64,000 nucleotides of DNA from positions 2,359,730-2,423,729 of the forward strand of contig NW_024881324.1 in assembly GCF_018691265.1 (NCBI RefSeq), in the 5' to 3' direction. Position numbers and translations under genes: made by a program. Source of the stretch: Tyto alba. Taxonomy: Eukaryota > Chordata > Aves > Strigiformes > Tytonidae. The notes beneath the pieces were generated by a model, which was not told where the DNA came from, ran no database searches, and saw only the letters and a program-made list of their open reading frames with translations. This document shows positions 13,260-24,320 of this stretch, in pieces (positions within the stretch are counted from its first letter, which is position 1; the number at the start of each line of letters is the position of its first letter).

Positions 13260-16200
13260 TGTCCAGCTGGTTCCCATCACAAGTACCTTCGTATGAGCAG
13301 ACACCTGATCAAGGTATGAGCATTGGAAATTTGCATGCACAGGGTAGGTACATACAAAACCAGTATCTGCAGTGATCACATTTCACTTGAGAATTAAGGA
13401 CTTATGCTCCATAATACAGTGTTGAACATGTTCAGCTTGGATAAAACAGGAAGTATTTAGTAATAAATACAGCTGCCTAATGTGAATCTTATGGAAAGCT
13501 TCTTCCAGAATAGAACTTGCCTTTAATTACAGAACGTTTCAGGTTTATGAACACCACAACATGGTAGAAATCCATTGATTTTTTTTTTTTTTTTTTAACA
13601 GCACTTCTGCTGTTTCAGTGAGTGTCTTATCTCCCTGGAGAGATCAGTTGATGCACAGTGCTGACTTTTGATGTAAGAGTGCCATACTTTAAAAAGTTAC
13701 GAATATGGAGGATCTTTTGGTGCTGCCAAGAAATTAAAAATAAATCCCCAAAGGCTCTGTGTGCTGAGATTTTCAAAGGACCTAAAGGACCCTGCTTACC
13801 TAGGACAGTTTTGGTTGCCCAAAGATGAGCATCCAGTGCTCTTTTAGATGTACTAACACATCTGGCTTGGCATCCAGCTGTTGCCATTGTGTCCCATCGG
13901 CCACCCTCGGGTATCCCAGCGGGTCTCAGATTGCACTGGGTGCCTCTCTGCAGGCACCAGATTTCGACTGGAAGGCAGTGAGAGCTGGTGGCTGGTTGGA
14001 CCCTTGGTGCTTCCCGGCGCTGCACTCCTGAGGGCTGAGCTTGAAGACCCCCAAGCATTTCGTGTCTCAGCTCTCATGTCTGTCATTCCCTGCCTATTCA
14101 GGGGAATATACATTTCTATGTATATACATGTATGTGTGTGTGTGTATGTGATATTTATAGGGGGAAAATAAAAAATTTTCTAGTCGACTGTTTACATGTA
14201 TTTATAGATACTTAAGCATGGGCTTAGGACCAGTTATGGATTTAATTGGTAATGGTTTTCTTAGGTGATATAGCAGATGAGGGTCCTGATTCTGAGAGAG
14301 GCAGAGAGCTTCTTACAAGCTGCTTGGCACTTGCTAACTTACACGAAAAGTGCAGGGATTCAGCATATGTTTGGATTAGGCTCTAAAATAATGAAGTATC
14401 TGCTTTATACCATATTTGTCTCTATTGAAAGCCTTTTATCCTTCACTCCTCTTCCTTCACAGTGTTTCAGGAAATTACCTTTCTTTTTGATTTACTAGTT
14501 GTTGTAAGCATAAAACCACCAAGTGATCTTAGTTCATTATCATATTTTATCTGAAAACAGTACAATTTATATTTCTTAGTTGACCACAAGAGCTTTAGCT
14601 AAGTGCTTTTTCTCTCCCACTCTCTTTCTCATGTTTATTTCACACTTTTGTTTCCCTTCTAGATCATGAAGCTATCCTTTAGAGCCACAAAAACATCCCT
14701 GTAATGACTACAGAGACACAGAAATTTATATTATGATCTGGACTCACTGTATAGCATTGGTAGGATCTTTCCTATGACCAGTTCTGTCTGGCAAGCCTTC
14801 CCAGGGGTCCCCTCTGCTGCAGCCCCCCAAAAGCCTGAGGATTGACATCTCTAGGAGCCAGCTTTCATAGCCCCTTCCATTCCCGTTGGTTCAGTTGAAG
14901 CTAGGGCTTGTGGCATGTGATGATACGCTTCAGCACGGGGTTTCTGAGACCAAATGGGGCTGCAAGTTCTTGTTGGGGTGTAGAAAAGTGTTCAGCAGCC
15001 AAATACTTGCTTCATGTAGTAGTTACGGGATTGAGTTTGGAGAGCAGATTTTCTTGTTGGGAAGGGGACTGAACGAACTGGAGAACAGCTGCTTGATGAG
15101 AGCTTAAGCTAAATGGTTCTGTGTCAGAGTAAGCTGTTGAGACTGAATGCATTAAATAAAATGAGGTCATTTAAAGTGTAAAATAAATAATACAAAAGAA
15201 TTATGCAGTACAAATCAGATTACATGCGTTCCTTTCAAGCATCCTCATTAAATAGCTATTAGCTACTTATTTACTGATCTTCATTCACATTTTTAGATGC
15301 TGATATCCATGTTTACTTGATGAGCAAGCAAATGGGATATGAATTCATATTTTATGAGATGCTACTTACTGAAAATTTTCAGGAGGAGAGAATTAAAGTT
15401 ATTTTTGTGCATGTTTCTTCAGTGGCTCTTTTGTGTTAACAGTAGAGGTTGGTTGTTAGCAAGAAAACAATAGTAAAATAATGAAGTTTTGTTTGGAAGT
15501 AATGCCTTAAGATAAGTAAAATTGAGGTAGCTAAAGCTGGGGTGTTCTGTTGAATTGCGTGATACACATATCACAGAGCTGTTGAGCACATCGGCCTTCT
15601 GCCTTAGAAACAGTTCTACTCGGTGCTGCTATGGGGGAGAGGAAAGGGTCTTTGTAGAGATCACGCTCCAGATTCTTTAGTGGACAAGACATACCAGATA
15701 CTTACCAAAGTACAGACCTCAAACTGAGCTGGAGAGTAGCTTTTTGTTAGTACCTGTGAAACTCGGCTATCTTTCTCATTTAGCCAGCCATCAAGCTTTT
15801 CTTCCCTGCAGCGTTCCAGCAACCATGACCTGATGAGTTAGACCAACTTATTCAACTGCTCCCTTCTAGGGAGCCTACTTTGGCAGTCAGGAAGCGTAGT
15901 CTGAAAGAAAAAGAGGTGCAAAATCATTCCTACACTTGGCAGTCTCCAGCTTCTTTGAGAGCCTGTTAGAGCTTCTGGCAAGACAAGAAAATTAGAACAG
16001 TTTTCCACTGCTGAGAGTGAAACAGTCATTCATATCCTCTTAGCTGCATAATGAACTGGCTAGCTGCTGTGCTGGTCTGTCAGGTAAAGGTGGGATGAAG
16101 AAGAAGCAAGCATTCTGGAGTTGCAGAGTGGAAGGGGGAACTTATAGAAGCAACTTCCACAACTCCACTGGCCCAGATCACCACCTTGTTCACCTTCCTC

Positions 16201-19200
16201 TTTTCCATTGGTAATGGAGTTGCCAGGGGCCCGTTGCCCTTTGTAGATCTAATTGTGGGCAAAGTCATCAGGGCAGGCACTTGGCGTGCCAGTGCTGCAC
16301 AGACAGCCAGCGTCACCCAGATGCAGGGTAAATCGGGGTGTGTGGTTATGCTACTTTTTGCTGATGTAAAGCCTGTTTGTGTGTCTGTACGGCATCGTGT
16401 AATTAGCTGCTCTCTACAGAGCTAGGCGGTATGAACGTTGCAGTGGGAAGTTAGAGCCAGGTGAAGAAGCCACTCCACTGGCAATCCTGAACGAGCCCTG
16501 GATGCTGTAGTGAAGTCTTAGACACCTCCTAAACAAAGCCCTTGGGTTATTTACCTCCTAATTTTCCGTTTTTAACTCATGAGCACCACAGACAGTGCTG
16601 CTGATGGAGCCTTCCTCATGCAAGGAGAAGGCTGGGTGTCAGTGAAGCGAAGTCACTTCAAATTCCCGGTCATCTTGGTGATGGTAATAAGATTTAAAGC
16701 GTGACAACATAAGGGAAGAAATCAGCAGCCTCAGAGTGTGCCAGAGACACTGGGATCTGGCAGAGTGATTTATTGTTTGTAGCACTTGCAGAATAATATA
16801 TGCTTTATGAGTAACAACATGTCCTTTTGCAGCATGAAAATAACTGCTCAGAAACAAAACCCTGTCAGCAGTAGTGATGCTGTAAAATTAACTCCATAGC
16901 TGTATTTTATCTTGATGTTTCTGTGTATCTGCTGGTATTGCAAGTACGACGGTGATCTGGCGGAAGCTGAAGGAGCTGTGAACAGAGGAGAGCTTTCTCA
17001 CGGAGAGCATGAACTGTTCATTTGCTGGCCCAATTGCAAAATCAATTGGTAAATAAGTAACTGCCCAGAGCATAACTCAAAGGCCTGGGTTGTTTTCTTG
17101 ATGTTGTTTTCTTACCTGCTTTCATTGCCCCAAGAACTCACATCATTCACCGGTTGATATAAACCTATTGCATCAAAAACCTCTGGACAGGAGGGATTAT
17201 TGTTACAATTGGGCTTCTCACTTTTCTGTCACTGAAGCAGTTCTCTGGAAATGTTTTATAAGAACGTGTGTTCGTGACCTCTGATCTACCAGTGTTCTTC
17301 AGCAAGATGTCAGTGAAATGTTTCCATCTATTGCCCGCATGATTAATTAACCTGTCAGCCTACCTCCTGTATCTGTTCCAGTGTTTTTGAAAGGGGAGGT
17401 GATTTTTTTGAAGGATTCAGCGTGATTGCTGAAGGTATTGCATATAACTGGATCAGTCATATTGCACTTGATTTTAAAGCCACCATCTTCACAGTGGAAT
17501 CCATTCATTCCCACTGTGTTGTGTAGATAAGTCCATTGAAAGTACAAATTTATGGAGAACAAGGTCTTAAAATTGCTAACACCCACCCTTGCTCTGTGAG
17601 CTGACTGAAATAATTGCATTAGAGAAAGTGCAGTTTTCTAGTTCTTTCAATTCGTTATTAGACATCAAAACTGAATTCTGATAACGTTATCAGATGATCC
17701 TTTAAGTGAGCAAGTGTATTTATTGAATTTAAGTGTTTCTCTACTGAATACAGCAATGGCAATTCAGTGTAGGAGGAAGTGGGTTGCTGGTGAGAGAAAT
17801 TACAGAGATGCCTTAACTGTTTTAGGTCATTTTCATCCTCTTCAATAGCAGGGAAAGAATGGGGAAATGCATCTGTAATCCCAAACTGTGAAAGGCCTCT
17901 GCTATCACCTGTTCGAGAGCAAAAAATCAAAACCATCTCCTGTCTTTCCAGGAGCCAAAAGCATTGGTGCTTCCACTCAGAAGCTGTGACTTTGTCCTGT
18001 CATCTTTTGTTGGGAAAGCTGATGTTGCCACCACATGCATCTGTCTAGGAAGAATTCAGAATAGAAGATGTCATGAAATGGACATTTCAAAATGGAATTT
18101 TGTGTTAAAATTAATATAAATACATGAGAGGTACTTTGCTAGTTATTAATTTTCATATTCAGCAAAAATTTAAATTTTTTAATTTACTTCAAGCTGCTGC
18201 AGTAATTCCAGCTCACCACACCTGAAAGCTGCAAAATATAGATGTTCCTGTGTTAAGAGTGGGCAGAACAGAAGGGAAGGGTTCTGGGAGCTTCACCCTC
18301 CAGTCAGGGAAGGTTTTTCATTGTGGAAATGCAACTTGGATACAGGGAGAAATCTGGATGCCTCCTCATTTATAAACATTTCTGGAGGACGGGATTCTTG
18401 AATTCTGCCCTCAGAGGGTTGGACCAGCAATGCTCACTGCATCAAGCAGCAGTTATTAGCCATTTCTCATTATTCCCAGCGCTCAGTGTGTGGCATCATA
18501 CCAGAGAGTTAAGAACCCCTCTCTGGTTAAAGGCCACTTCCTCCAAGGGCTCTGAAACTGCAGCCTCATTTTTCTCATACTAGAGAAAGTGTGTGTCCCT
18601 GCGAGTACGGGTGGGGTTATTGGGACAAACAAGGCAGAACTAGCAACGAGCTCTGGAGACGGAGGAGTCTAATCCCAGATTTTTTTGATGTTGGTAAGAT
18701 TCAGCTACTAGTGCGCATGTGTAGTGCACGAGCGTGCAGGTCTCAAGGTTAGAATCACGATTTGGTAGTGGAGCGATGGTTCGAACTGCTTGAAATGTAA
18801 TTCACCTAGTACATGGGGTCCGTTACCTCAAAAAGCAGTGCTGATATTTAAAAATCCTGTGACAAGCATGTGCCTAGCATAGGTGGCTTAACTGGTGTAT
18901 GTACAGTCTGCCAAGATGCAAGGGCTTCCACCTAGCTTTTTCTCTTCTGAGCTCTCCTTAGAGCGTTGTTTAGTAGAACTTGTACCTGCCGTGCATTCCA
19001 TGGATGTTGGTTTGCCTTTGTCAGACGTTGAGTGGTTGGATGGCATCTAACTCCAGTCTTCATTTGTTGCTGCTTTTTCTTGGTGAGGAGGAGGCATAAT
19101 CTGCGCAGAGCGGAAAATGTAGAAAATACTCATACTCTCCCAAGTCACTTGAGAATGACTGATGGGGAAGAAGTGTGAAATGGAGGGAAAGGGGAAAGGG

Positions 19201-19967
19201 ATTGGTTACAGTGAAAAGGATATATAGAGATGGGATGAAGGGTAAGACAAAGTAGCAAAACTAGGAAAGCTTCATTTGGGTCAAGGACGTAAGACAGGGT
19301 CAGCACGTGGATGAGTTAGGGCAAGTGGCAGAGCCCACCTGTCAGCTCCAGCTTCTCCTTTTCCTTGAGATGTGGCAGGTCCTGTCCACCTGAAGCTGCT
19401 TGAATTCCCTTCCAGCTCCCCAAACAGCATAGGACTTCAAGTATACATACTTTCTGGAGAATTTATCTGCTCCTTTCTCCCTTTTCCCCTTTTTAAAAAA
19501 CGTATTCTAAGGTTCCCTGCTCTTTCAGCCGGGATTTGGAGAAGGGCATACCATTTCACTGCATTTCATCCTTCTACCGAAGCACATTTGCGTCTGGGAA
19601 CCTTCTTCCAGTGCTGACTTCTTCCCAGCCCTGATGTGAGTCAGTGCAAACCTAGCTCTTCTGGATAGGGAATCTAGAGCCATCATTTTGGAAGCATGCA
19701 TCCAAACACGCAATGAAGAGGCTGGAGCGAGTGCTGAAACCAAGCATGCATGATGTCTATGTCAGAGAAATGAGAGCCGTAGTGTTGCAGTCCCTTTGCC
19801 TCATAAATCCTCACTTCTCTTCCCTCTTCTCTTCATTGGAGGGGGGCTTGATACAACAGAAAGAGTAGACTGTGAGATGGATTATCGTGGGGTGGGTTCG
19901 GTTTGAAACAGCTGTGTGTCATCCCCATTTTGCCCATTTTGTCTCTGCGCTGATTTGATACCCTGCT
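13260..19967. other. Noncoding sequence upstream of KCNG2
   Basis: No recognisable exon. It contains an 18-T run at 13579-13596, a short GT microsatellite near 14130-14147, and a GC-richer block at about 13860-14060 whose short reading frames match nothing I know. Confidence 0.55.
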
Positions 19968-20413
19968 GAATTTGAAAGAGTTCACCATGTCTTCAAATTT
20001 GGAGTGCTTTTACACTGTATTTCAGTGAGGGGAACTGACTGTATCCAAAGCAACAAAAAACTAGCAGAGCCTGCAAAGATCATGCAAAAAAAGTTTTTCC
20101 CCACAGAATTATTATTACTTAGAACAAAAATCAGAGCACCATTCTCCATCCATGTTTTGCTTAGCTGTATTAACCCTCATATGTTTGTAAAATGTACTTT
20201 CATCACCAGTTCAGATATTTCCTGAGTATCTGAACAGAGGCACCAGAAGTGCACAGAGCGAGTGATGGGCTAAAGTGAGCAGACTTTAGACCAGGAGCTA
20301 TACTTTAACCAGACATTAGTCTGCACACGGAGTTTTGTTTGAGCCAGTTCCTGTTAACTGCAACCATGGATTGAGTATACAGACTTAAGAGTCTTAAAAT
20401 TAAAAGATATTCT
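19968..20413 (+). repeat. Left arm of an imperfect inverted duplication
   Basis: This ~446-bp segment is similar, with scattered substitutions and small indels, to the reverse complement of 21888-22375. Shared landmarks in the same order include gagtgctt, agcagagcctg or tcagagcctg, gtttttcccca, attaa(c/t)cctcat, tatctgaacagag and cctgttaactgcaaccatgg. Translations of the two arms are also similar. It is either two oppositely oriented copies of one old dispersed repeat or a local inverted duplication. I do not recognise a named family. Confidence 0.8.
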
Positions 20414-20712
20414 ATGCAATTATGTTAATAATTAACTAAAATCATGTTGAATTCAAAGGTAGATTTGTGTTAAAACAGAGATGAGAATATTTTTGAGGTC
20501 AATGCACAACTGACTTATGAAACACACGTAAAAGAAATAATGTCATCTGCAAAAAACCAAGATGCATAAAATCCAGTGTTAACTAATTAAAGCTAACAAA
20601 AGAATGATGCATCTGTATATAATTTACCTTCTCTGCAAAGGATTTCATGTAGATGTTAAAAACCTAGATCTACATCTAAAACCTATGAGCACTTGATAAA
20701 AGCATTTATTCA
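20414..20712. other. Spacer between inverted arms, AT-rich
   Basis: Very AT-rich noncoding sequence between the left inverted arm and a CR1 fragment. Nothing further is seen. Confidence 0.5.
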
Positions 20713-20998
20713 ATAGAATCATAGGATCATTTAGGTTGGAAAAGACCTTTGAGATCATAGAGCCCGACCATGAACCAAGCACTGCCAAGGCCACCACTAA
20801 ACCATGTCCCTCAGCACCACACCTACAAGTCTTTTAAACACCTCCAGGGATGGTGATTTCACCACCTCCCTGGGCAGCCTGTTCCAATACTTGACAACCC
20901 CTTTGGTGAAGAAATTTTCCCTAATACCCAATCTAAACCTCTCCTGGCACAACTTGAGACCATTTTCTCTCGTCCTCTCCTATCCTATTCGAACATGT
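20713..20998 (-). mobile_element. CR1 LINE 3'-end fragment (~285 bp)
   Basis: The sequence begins with the typical reversed CR1 tail (agaatcataggatcatttag then ggttggaaaagacctttgag). It runs through the familiar 'cctccagggatggtgatttcaccacctccctgggcagcctgttcc' stretch to 'ctctcgtcctctcctatcc'. It is well preserved and 5'-truncated. It lies inside the spacer of the inverted duplication. Confidence 0.95.
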
Positions 20999-21887
20999 AT
21001 ATCTAGCAGCCATTCATACAAACCTGTGAATTGCCCCAGAAGAGACATAAGGACAGGTACACCCGTCCATTTATTGGAAAAAGTGCTTCAACAAATTATC
21101 ATGAACATCTGAATGTGAAACTGGGCCAAGAGTGGCATCACACAGTCAAACCTTCTTATTTCCAGTCAGAAATCTAGTTGCTACATTTTGTACTAAATCA
21201 AGCATATTAATCATCTGGGTGGGAAGCTGCTAAGTATAGAATTGCAAAAATCAGTAGGATAAATCAGAAATAAAAGATACTGGTATGAGTGTTAGAGAGG
21301 GAGCAGAGCTCATGCTAAGCACTGCGTTTCCCCCCTGCAGTGATCTGCAGATCCACCGGAACACCTGAATGATAATCCTGTGATTTGCAAAGACACCATA
21401 ACTCATTTGGTTTTTCACACTTCCAAAGTTTTGGCAACAGAAATGAGGCAATCTGTTTAATTTCCTGGGTGGGAGGAATAAACAATGCTGTTTTACCATA
21501 CTACACAGTCTGTCACTTTTGCATTGATGGTGTCGTTCGCATTGTACCTTAGGCCTGCTGTGAGTGCGTAATCATGACTGAAGCAGATATTTTAAAAACT
21601 GGATTTTGATAATTGGTTATTCTGAAATACAGCAATCTAAGGACAGGGAAATAAATATTTCGGATTGGCAACCAGCACCATCATGGGTAGCGAAGTTTAG
21701 TACCTCACCCGAGTCTCTTAGACTGGTTGATTAAGCAGGATACTAAAAGGCTTAATTGTTAAGGCTTCTAAAATAAACATGTGTATGATTCATGGAAGGA
21801 TAGAAGCTTCACCATCTAGTGGCTTCCAGTCAGGGCCAAAGGTACCCTGTTAGCAGGGTTTAGTCGCTGTCCAAGCAAGTGCAGACA
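20999..21887. other. Remainder of spacer between inverted arms
   Basis: Noncoding sequence with no repeat or exon recognised. It separates the CR1 fragment from the right inverted arm. Confidence 0.5.
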
Positions 21888-22375
21888 GAACACCTTTTAA
21901 TTTTAGACTCTTAGGGCGGTATACTTAATCCATGGTTGCAGTTAACAGGAGCTGGATCAAACAAACCTTGGCGTGCAGTCTGACCTCCCCAGATGCTGGG
22001 AAGTGTAGCTCCTCAGCTGACGTCTGCTCACTTCAGCCCATCGCTCGGTGCACATCTGGTGTCTCTGTTCAGATATTCAGGAAATATGAACTGAGGATGA
22101 AAGCACATTTTAGAAACATGTTTTTCTTGTAAACAAATGAGGATTAATACACATAAGGAAATAAAGCATGGTCTGAACACGATGCTCTGTTTTTATTGTA
22201 AGTTTTATTATAGTTCTATGGGGAAAAACTTTTCTGCCTAATCTTTGTAGGATCTGCCTAAGCCTTACAGGCTCTGATAATTTTTTATTGCTCAGGATAC
22301 AGATAGTTCCGTTTAGTGTAATACACTGTGAAAGCACTCTGTATTTTAGGACATTTGTGAAATCTTCAAGCTTGT
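21888..22375 (-). repeat. Right arm of an imperfect inverted duplication
   Basis: The reverse complement of this ~488-bp segment aligns by eye with 19968-20413 in the same order of landmarks. Divergence is moderate, with a few short insertions, for example near the cagatcctacaaagattagg stretch on the minus strand. Both arms end at about the same place relative to their partner, beside an 'attaaaag' motif on the inner side. Confidence 0.8.
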
Positions 22376-24175
22376 TAGCCTGAACAGAATTCTGTAATTC
22401 CCGGGAGAATGCAAAAGCAAGCAGTGCGTCCTCCATCTATCCTTCATCTAGCATGGCTGTCTTCGTCTGCTGCGCAACTGAAGTGTGCAAATAGCTTCAT
22501 AGAAACAATAGTTAAATTCTGGTTAGCTAACAAAGATAAATGAGCACTGAAGGCTTGTGAAAGTGCAGAAAAAGTTGGGTTTGTGCTATGAAGATACAGA
22601 CAAGGATACCATACCTTCAGGTAGTTAGTTGGACCAAATCTCTGGTTTCTTAAAGATGTCACGGTGTTAATACTTCCACTGTGCAGCTCTGGCAAGTGCG
22701 GTAACACTAGATAACTCATAATCTGTCTAATGGAAACAAATAGCTATGGATGCATGTCAGAATAATTAGTGTTGCGTCAAATTAATTTGATTTGTTCATT
22801 TAACAAATTGAATTGTTTCAGCTAATTACATAGCATGGCATAAATGCAATGAGAGATGCTCAGAGAAGAAAACTATTCATTTTTCCTTTCACTAAATTAA
22901 TGAAACTATTAAGGAAAATGTACACTCAAACAGTGCCCAGCTTCACACGCTGAATTTTGCAACCTCCATTACGGTGTGGCTCTTCCTGGGCTTCGTGTTG
23001 GGCTGACCGATGCAGCGTCCTTCTTAGAGCCCCAAACTACTCTCTGGAGAAGCCTGTCTCAGCTGTTCTGCTCCACTACTACCCGAGCAGCCTACCTTTC
23101 TCAGTTAGATGGGGATATCTCAGCTAGGTGTGTAAGATCGCATCCCTGCCTCCTGTAACTCATGAAAAAATGGATGAAATGAAGGACTGTTCAAAATTCT
23201 AGTACATTTTCAACTTCTTGGACTATTGCCTTTTCTAATCAGGAATGACGGTGGCTTAAGAGGTTTGGGATATTAAAGTTTGCTGGTATTAAATACATAA
23301 ATATGTAAAATTCAACTTTTTGCAGTTACATAGAAAATACTCTGTGTGAAAGCAACCTGACTCCCCTTTGTCCTTTGCAGTGTATCCTTTTATAGATTAT
23401 AGCAGTTTTACTCTGTTCTAATTTTCAGTTGTTGGGGTTTTTTCTTTAACATGTTGAGAGTGAAGCTGGCAGCATATAGAGTGAACAAGTAGTATTTATA
23501 TGTCTTCATGATTTTTAAAATCTAGACTCTTTTCAAAATTGCTTTCAACTTTCTTTTTTTTATTTTTTTTTTTCCAAATCTGTGTATTGATTGCACTCCA
23601 TTTGTTCTGTATTTTGTAAGTCTCCTGGGCAGGTACTCTCCTGTCTTCGTGTTTCCGCAGAGCCTGGCAGGGACTCATAACTGGGAGCCCAGGTTCTACT
23701 GAAATGTAGTAAATACAAGAGTAACCTGCATCTCCTGAACCTCTAACATCCAAAGCGTTAGCTCTTACACCACCAAATGTATGGTCAATTACATGTGTAA
23801 GCTTTACTATTAAAATAATTGTGTGCATTGTAAACTACAAACCTTGTCACAGTAAGAAGTGGGAATTGCTTCGGTCCTCAGCAGCAATGCCAGGTTCCAG
23901 CATGGCTCCAGCTGGAAGTGGCTGAGCACTGCAGAATGGATTCACTGACTCAACTCTTGTTGGACTTGAGAGAACATCTCGTGGTCACCCTAATCTATGT
24001 TTCATGTCTGTAACTTTAAATTATAACACAATAACCTGTTCTCTTTTAAAGTGTGTTTCATTTCACAAGGAAAATCTTAAAACATTAATTACTATAAAAA
24101 GCCTCATAGCTTCCTTGTACAAGTGTAAATCTTCAGTACTTTGCAATTTACAGCAGCAGTTAAAAAGAGACTGTT
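22376..24175. other. Noncoding sequence upstream of KCNG2
   Basis: AT-rich with no exon recognised. A patch near 22765-22900 is dense in homeodomain-type TAAT motifs and carries a 12-bp palindrome caaattaatttg at 22778-22789. Confidence 0.5.
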
Positions 24176-24320
24176 CACAAAATCAGAGAGTAGTTGAAGT
24201 AGAAAGAGTCCTCTGAAGTTCATCTAGTTTAACCCCCACTGCTCAAAGTGGCATCAGCTAGAGCAGGTTACTCAGGACTGTGTTCAGATGGGTTTTGAAT
24301 ATTGCTGGTGGCAGAATTTG
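24176..24320 (-). mobile_element. Degenerate CR1 LINE 3'-end fragment
   Basis: The sequence carries the reversed CR1 order: aaaatcagagagtagttgaa, gtcctctgaagttcatctag, tttaacccccactgctcaaa, then gagcaggttactcaggactg and gggttttgaatat. This matches an older CR1 subfamily than the 20.7-kb copy, with many substitutions. It fades after about 24320. Confidence 0.85.

Noticed and set aside
13860..14060. GC-richer block with 140-residue overlapping frames, possible exon
   Set aside because: No splice sites, conserved peptide or domain could be recognised; frames on both strands are similar in length, as expected by chance.
18770..18800. tRNA B-box-like sequence ggttcgaactg
   Set aside because: The box is incomplete and no A box, acceptor stem or cloverleaf could be fitted around it.
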